A DNA stretch of 32,526 nt, taken from Thiobacillus denitrificans. Its GTDB lineage: Bacteria > Pseudomonadota > Gammaproteobacteria > Burkholderiales > Thiobacillaceae. The position numbers and the translations under genes are program-made. Within the stretch, counting starts at the first letter, position 1. The number at the start of each line of letters is the position of its first letter. The DNA is taken from the NCBI GenBank assembly GCA_020725005.1, contig DYFW01000021.1:1-32526 (forward strand), given 5' to 3'. Below are positions 29,704 to 32,526 of the stretch, piece after piece. Under the pieces are notes generated by a model. The model was not told where the DNA came from. It did no database searches and saw nothing but the letters and a program-made list of their open reading frames with translations.

Positions 29704-29912
29704 GCGCGCCGCAGCTCGCCCTGGACATCAACGCCACCCCGGCGCCCGCGCTCTCCGTCGACGTACAGCCGCTGCCGCACCTGCCCGAGGGGCTGCGCCT
29801 GCTGGTGTGTTTCAGCGACGGTCGTTTCCGCCTGCTCACCGTGGTGGAGGCGCGCGAACTGTACACGCAGCTGCACGTCCTGGTGGGCGACATCGAGGAG
29901 CGCGGCCGATGA
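29700..29912 (+). CDS. Small hypothetical protein
   Basis: 70 residues from the ATG at 29700, overlapping the previous stop (ATGA). A Pro/Ala-rich N-terminus (LALDINATPAPALSVDVQPLPHLPEG) precedes a compact part (LRLLVCFSDGRFRLLTVVEARELYTQLHVLVGDIEERG) of two strands and a helix. Coupling on both sides supports a real gene. Function unknown. Confidence 0.6.
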   Translation: MSAPQLALDINATPAPALSVDVQPLPHLPEGLRLLVCFSDGRFRLLTVVEARELYTQLHVLVGDIEERGR

Positions 29913-30442
29913 AGGTGGTGTGCCCCTGCTGCGGCGTGGACTTCCCCATCGACGCGGGCCTCAACGACGCCGATGCGCGCCGCTTCGCCGCGCTGATGGG
30001 CGAGCTGCCGCCCGCGGTGGCCCGCCTGATGCCGGCCTACCTGCGCCTGCACAAGCCGCTCAAGCAGGGACTGCGCTGGAGCCGCATGGTGACCCTGCTC
30101 AACGACCTGGCCGCCGAGATCAAGGCCGCCCAGGTCACCCACGGCGGCATCACCTACGCGGCGCCGACCGACCTCTGGATCGCCTGCATCGAAAAGGTGC
30201 TGGCCATGCCCAGCCTGGAACTGCCGCTCAGCGGCAACGGCCTCCTGCGCAAGATCGTTGCAGGCTCCGCAAACAAGGCCGCCGGCCTCGCCGAGCAGAA
30301 GACCGAGCAGGAGAAGAGCTACCGCCACGGCCGCGGCTCGACGCAAGGCCCGGTGCAGGTGATGGAAACCACCAAGCCGCGCAGCGGGCCGCCGCCCGAC
30401 TGGAAGAAGCAAGCCCTGGGAGGAAACGGAAGCGATGAATGA
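29909..30442 (+). CDS. Early protein with N-terminal zinc ribbon
   Basis: 177 residues from the ATG at 29909 (overlaps the previous stop). It begins MKVVCPCCGVDFPID: Cys5 and Cys8 form half of a zinc site, with an extra Cys7. The middle (LMGELPPAVARLMPAYLRLHKPLKQGLRWSRMVTLLNDL) is helical, and the C-terminus is basic and flexible (RHGRGSTQGPVQ... PPPDWKKQ). Similar proteins occur in the early regions of Mu-like and BcepMu-like prophages. DNA binding is likely, function unknown. Confidence 0.68.
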   Translation: MKVVCPCCGVDFPIDAGLNDADARRFAALMGELPPAVARLMPAYLRLHKPLKQGLRWSRMVTLLNDLAAEIKAAQVTHGGITYAAPTDLWIACIEKVLAMPSLELPLSGNGLLRKIVAGSANKAAGLAEQKTEQEKSYRHGRGSTQGPVQVMETTKPRSGPPPDWKKQALGGNGSDE

Positions 30443-30812
30443 CATGGAACGGGATGAACTGAAGCGCCGCGTGCGCGTGCTGCTGGAGGACCGTGTCGGC
30501 CCCGACGAGTGCATCAACATGTACCAGCTCTACCACGCCGCCACCGGCCGCCAGATCATCCCGCTCCGCCGCGTCGACCAGACCCGGCAGATCCGCACCG
30601 TCATCGCAGAGCTGCAAGAAGACGGCCTCGCCATCGTCCACAAGGCCGGCAACGAAGGCGGCTACTACATCGCCGCCGACAAGGCCGACATCGAGCGCGA
30701 GGCCGCCTGGTTCCGCAAGCGCGCAATGGCCGCCCTGCGCCGCGAGAAGATGCTGCGCCGCATCTCCACCGAGGAGCTGCTGCGCCAACTGCGTATTGAG
30801 TTTGACATGTAG
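30435..30812 (+). CDS. Winged-helix early protein
   Basis: 125 residues: DELKRRVRVLLEDRVGPDECINMYQLYHAATG, then TRQIRTVIAELQEDGLAIVHKAGNEGGYYIAAD is a winged-helix pattern (helix pair, recognition helix RTVIAELQEDG, beta wing). A basic C-terminal helix (RKRAMAALRREKMLRRIS) follows. The start overlaps the previous gene by 8 bp. Likely DNA-binding regulator or replication helper. Confidence 0.68.
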   Translation: MNDMERDELKRRVRVLLEDRVGPDECINMYQLYHAATGRQIIPLRRVDQTRQIRTVIAELQEDGLAIVHKAGNEGGYYIAADKADIEREAAWFRKRAMAALRREKMLRRISTEELLRQLRIEFDM

Positions 30813-30830
30813 GGCGGGTTTGAACCCGCC
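30813..30830 (+). terminator. Hairpin between early genes
   Basis: GGCGGGTT and AACCCGCC form a perfect 8-bp stem with two bases between, directly after the stop of the winged-helix gene and before DUF3164. Only a short TTT follows, so it is at best a weak terminator or an mRNA processing/stability element. Confidence 0.4.
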
Positions 30831-30854
30831 GATTTAAGAGAGGAGCAACACCCG

Positions 30855-31388
30855 ATGAACATGATGCAGGAAATTGAACAGTTCGCCGCCATCTACGCCA
30901 CCGAGCGCGACGCGCTCGCCGCCCTGGTGACGGACATGAACGACGCCATCGAGAAGGTCAAGCGCGCCCGCCTGGCCGCCATCAAGCAAGCGGTGCAGAA
31001 GGCCCGCCAGGCGCAGGCCGATCTCAAGGCCGCCATCGAGGACGGCAAGAGCCTCTTCGACAAGCCGCGCACCCGCGTGCTGCACGGCGTCAAGGTCGGC
31101 CTCACCAAGCAGCGCGGTTCCGTCGAGTTCGACAACGAAGAAAAGGTAATCGCCCGCATCCGCGCCCAGCTCCCGGAAGACCAGGTGGAACTGCTGGTGC
31201 GCGTCAAGGAATCCATCTACAAGCAAGCCGTCTACGACCTCAAGGCCGCCGACCTCAAACGCCTCGGCATCCGCATCACCGCCGACTGCGATGCCGTGGT
31301 GATCAAGTCCGTCGACAGCGACGTGGACAAACTGATCAGCGCCCTGTTGGCGGAAGATGCCCAGGATGCAATCGAGGTGGCGGCATGA
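30855..31388 (+). CDS. DUF3164 protein
   Basis: 177 residues: helical N-terminal half (TERDALAALVTDMNDAIEKVKRARLAAIKQAVQKARQAQADLKAAIE), then VLHGVKVGLTKQRGSVEFDNEEKVIARIRAQLPEDQVELLVRVKESIYKQAVYDLKAADLKRLGI, the conserved DUF3164 core of Mu-like phages. It is found in the same semi-essential early region in Mu-type genomes. Its function is unknown. The stop overlaps the next small gene (ATGA). Confidence 0.85.
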   Translation: MNMMQEIEQFAAIYATERDALAALVTDMNDAIEKVKRARLAAIKQAVQKARQAQADLKAAIEDGKSLFDKPRTRVLHGVKVGLTKQRGSVEFDNEEKVIARIRAQLPEDQVELLVRVKESIYKQAVYDLKAADLKRLGIRITADCDAVVIKSVDSDVDKLISALLAEDAQDAIEVAA

Positions 31389-31489
31389 CTAGCGACCACA
31401 GCGAATACGAGTGCGGCTACCGGGACGGCCGCGTCGCCGGAACCATGATGGCATTAGCGGTCTACGTCATTAACGCAGTCGGGAGGTGA
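31385..31489 (+). CDS. Tiny protein before gemA
   Basis: 34 residues: MTSDHSEYECGYRDGRVAGT then MMALAVYVINAVGR. The start overlaps the DUF3164 stop (ATGA), and the GGGAGG at its end is the ribosome-binding site for gemA. The C-terminal half is hydrophobic and could be a short membrane segment. Operon position supports translation. Function unknown. Confidence 0.5.
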   Translation: MTSDHSEYECGYRDGRVAGTMMALAVYVINAVGR

Positions 31490-31494
31490 GAACT

Positions 31495-32004
31495 GTGGAA
31501 ACCCCACGACAGAAAGACCAACGGTACCGGCTTTATACCCTGCTGAATGTCGGTCGCTCCAAGCTCGGCATGCAGGACGAGGACTACCGCGCCCTCCTGG
31601 CCCGCCACGGCGCCAAGGAGCGCGACGGCCAGGTGTCGGCCACCACCCTCGACCTGCTCGGTCTGGAGCGTGTCCTGGAGGAACTCAAGAAGAAGGGGTT
31701 CAAGCCGATAGCCAAGAACCAGACGCGCCGACGTCGGCGCGTCCCGTCAGCAGGGCACGCCACAACGGAACAGATCGACCTCATGAAATATATCTGGAGC
31801 GCGCTTGGCCAGGCTGACATCCTGCGGGACAAGACCGAGCGCGGCCTGTTGGCCTGGGTAAGGGTTTCCACTCGCCGGGAAACTGGTACCAGCACCGGCT
31901 ACGAGGCCCTGGAGTTCCTCCCCACCGAGATCGCCCAGCACCTGATCGAGCGCCTCAAGAAGTGGGCCGCTCGCAGCGACGTGGAGCTGGCCCTGCATGG
32001 CTGA
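31495..32004 (+). CDS. gemA: GemA-type regulatory protein (Mu gp16-like)
   Basis: 169 residues from GTG 31495, chosen because GGAGGTGA stands 5 bases upstream; a GTG at 31486 overlaps that site. It reads YRLYTLLNVGRSKLGMQDEDYRALLARHGAKERDGQ... LDLLGLERVLEELKKKGFKP, the DUF1018/GemA hallmark (LGMdDEdYRalL...). A C-terminal helical half (QIDLMKYIWSALGQADI) follows. In Mu, GemA alters host gene expression and DNA supercoiling and is co-expressed with mor. The same gemA-mor order is kept here, with 8 bp overlap. Confidence 0.9.
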   Translation: METPRQKDQRYRLYTLLNVGRSKLGMQDEDYRALLARHGAKERDGQVSATTLDLLGLERVLEELKKKGFKPIAKNQTRRRRRVPSAGHATTEQIDLMKYIWSALGQADILRDKTERGLLAWVRVSTRRETGTSTGYEALEFLPTEIAQHLIERLKKWAARSDVELALHG

Positions 32005-32347
32005 GCCCCGCTCGAACGGCCCCGAGCTGCTCCAGGAGCTGCGTGACCATACGGTCCACGTCCTGGTCCAGAACGGCCTGGAAGCCGACCAGGCTGCCAC
32101 CATCGCCGCTAACCTTGTGGACCGTATGCGCCGGTCCTGGGGCGGCCAACAGGTCTACTTCCCGGTCGGCCTGGCCTTCGACATCGAGGAGAAGCACTGG
32201 GCCATCTGGACCGATTACAACGGCCGCAACCGGGACGAGGTTTGCCGCAAGCACGGCATCAGCGTCCAGCATTTCTACCGGGTCATAGACCGCATCCGAC
32301 AGATCGAAAACCAGCGCACCCAACCCGGCCTGTTCCCCACCGAATAA
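31997..32347 (+). CDS. mor: Mor-family transcription activator
   Basis: 116 residues. Dimerisation part LLQELRDHTVHVLVQNGLEADQAATIAANLVDRMRRSWGGQQVYFP contains the conserved WGGQxVYFP motif. A helix-turn-helix follows (NRDEVCRKHGISVQHFYRVIDRIR, about 79-102). Mor binds a dyad upstream of a middle promoter with poor -35 and recruits RNA polymerase. It is the last early gene. No second Mor/C-type gene is seen, so this protein may activate late genes directly (inference). Candidate sites are the repeats at 14.80 and 22.46 kb. Confidence 0.92.
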   Translation: MAEPRSNGPELLQELRDHTVHVLVQNGLEADQAATIAANLVDRMRRSWGGQQVYFPVGLAFDIEEKHWAIWTDYNGRNRDEVCRKHGISVQHFYRVIDRIRQIENQRTQPGLFPTE

Positions 32348-32471
32348 CGGCCGGTCGCCTGTTTCGCTCTCTGTAATTCCGTTTTAATCCGCCGTCCCAT
32401 ATCATCCCTGTTTGTCCGGCCAAATCCCATTTATCTGCCCGTTCCCTGTATAGTTATCTCTCCTCGTGAGA
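32348..32471. other. Prophage right terminus, candidate transposase-binding end
   Basis: Non-coding stretch after mor. Read inwards from the end it starts TCTCACGAGG and has AGATAACT 12 bases in (32452-32459, complement), shared with the left end. Imperfect GATAA/ATGGGA units recur (about 32397-32440), as expected for several transposase sites. CTCTC-N5-GAGAG forms a short hairpin at the extreme end (32457-32471). Binding roles are inferred. Confidence 0.55.
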
Positions 32472-32477
32472 GCAAAT
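32472..32477. repeat. Target-site duplication, right copy (GCAAAT)
   Basis: Second copy of the hexamer found at 50-55, in direct orientation, flanking the prophage. It marks the resumption of the hsdM frame. Confidence 0.85.
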
Positions 32478-32526
32478 GCCGGTAAATCGGGTGGCGAGTT
32501 CTTCACCCCGCAGCATGTTTCGAAGC
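32472..32526 (+). pseudogene. hsdM: Host hsdM, 3' part (continues beyond window)
   Basis: Reads ANAGKSGGEFFTPQHVSK, the conserved SAM-binding entry motif (GEFFTP) of type I HsdM methylases, in exact continuation of the fragment at 1-55. A TAG stop lies in frame at 32451-32453. A GTG at 32466-32468 within the phage end could start translation of a C-terminal fragment with the catalytic motifs, though no good ribosome-binding site is visible. Confidence 0.88.

Larger units (their letters stand above)
56..32471. mobile_element. Complete Mu-type transposable prophage
   Basis: The segment carries a DDE transposase, an AAA+ target-selection ATPase, GemA, a Mor activator, Ner-like and Xre regulators, and a full set of head, tail and lysis genes. 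GCAAAT is directly repeated at both borders (50-55 and 32472-32477). Removing the segment plus one repeat restores an uninterrupted HsdM reading frame, which fixes the borders. Early genes run rightwards and late genes leftwards from about 23.5 kb, a divergent plan like BcepMu. The tail genes (tape measure, frameshifted chaperones, hub) point to a long non-contractile tail. No contractile sheath or baseplate genes were seen. Genes are tightly packed, often with TGATG or ATGA overlaps, and none of the core genes looks broken, so the prophage may be functional (inference). Confidence 0.95.

Noticed and set aside
59-32474. Alternative prophage borders giving TG...CA ends
   Set aside because: Placing the ends at TG (59) and CA (32474) leaves flanks that do not match as a duplication and does not restore the hsdM frame.
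1-32526. tRNA, rRNA or integrase-type attachment site
   Set aside because: No tRNA-like or rRNA sequence and no tyrosine or serine integrase was seen; integration is by the DDE transposase.

Overview
The window holds one apparently complete transposable (Mu-type) prophage, about 32.4 kb (positions 56-32471), with a few tens of bases of host DNA on each side. The flanks join into one reading frame, ...DLFGDAYEFLISNYAAN + AGKSGGEFFTPQ..., the conserved N6-adenine methylase region of a type I restriction-modification HsdM subunit. The prophage therefore sits inside a host hsdM gene, with the hexamer GCAAAT repeated at both junctions as a target-site duplication. The DNA is GC-rich with dense shadow ORFs, and the host is most likely a proteobacterium. 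The species cannot be told from this sequence.

Layout. Two divergent blocks leave a regulatory region near 23.5 kb. The right block (+ strand, 23.6-32.35 kb) is the early region: a Ner-like regulator, an XRE regulator, a winged-helix protein, a DUF3102-like protein, a MuA-type DD(35)E transposase, a MuB/ExeA-type AAA+ ATPase, a run of small overlapping accessory genes (one with a Lar-like zinc ribbon), DUF3164, GemA and a Mor-type activator at the end. The left block (- strand, 23.5 kb down to 0.14 kb) starts with an XRE-type repressor candidate and a lipoprotein. It continues with lysis genes (M15 endopeptidase, holin-like, Rz, Rz1-like), DNA packaging genes (DUF2730, winged helix, DUF3486, terminase, portal, gpF-like), head genes (a protease-capsid fusion and connector-like proteins) and a long-tail module (tube, frameshifted chaperone pair, tape measure, hub, fibre). 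It ends with a lipoprotein, a D12-class adenine methylase and a small unknown gene. This divergent early/late arrangement resembles BcepMu-like phages, while the tail genes look like those of siphovirus-type transposable phages of the B3/D3112 kind.

How it works together (inference). The Xre repressor and Ner proteins would compete at the 23.52-23.60 kb operator region. Early transcription would produce the transposase and ATPase for replicative transposition and finally Mor. Mor would then switch on late transcription, possibly at two near-identical 23-bp elements (14.80 kb and 22.46 kb) found upstream of the head and lysis genes.

Most notable observations: (1) six 26-28-bp palindromes, five clustered in frame inside the Rz1-like spanin gene, where they separate its basic N-terminus from its lipoprotein signal core; (2) a textbook -1 frameshift signal (A AAA AAC, 5-nt spacer, strong hairpin) joining the tail chaperone genes; (3) insertion into hsdM by a phage that itself carries an adenine methylase and a Lar-like protein; (4) apparent TC...GA prophage termini instead of the usual TG...CA; (5) the repeated candidate late-promoter element.
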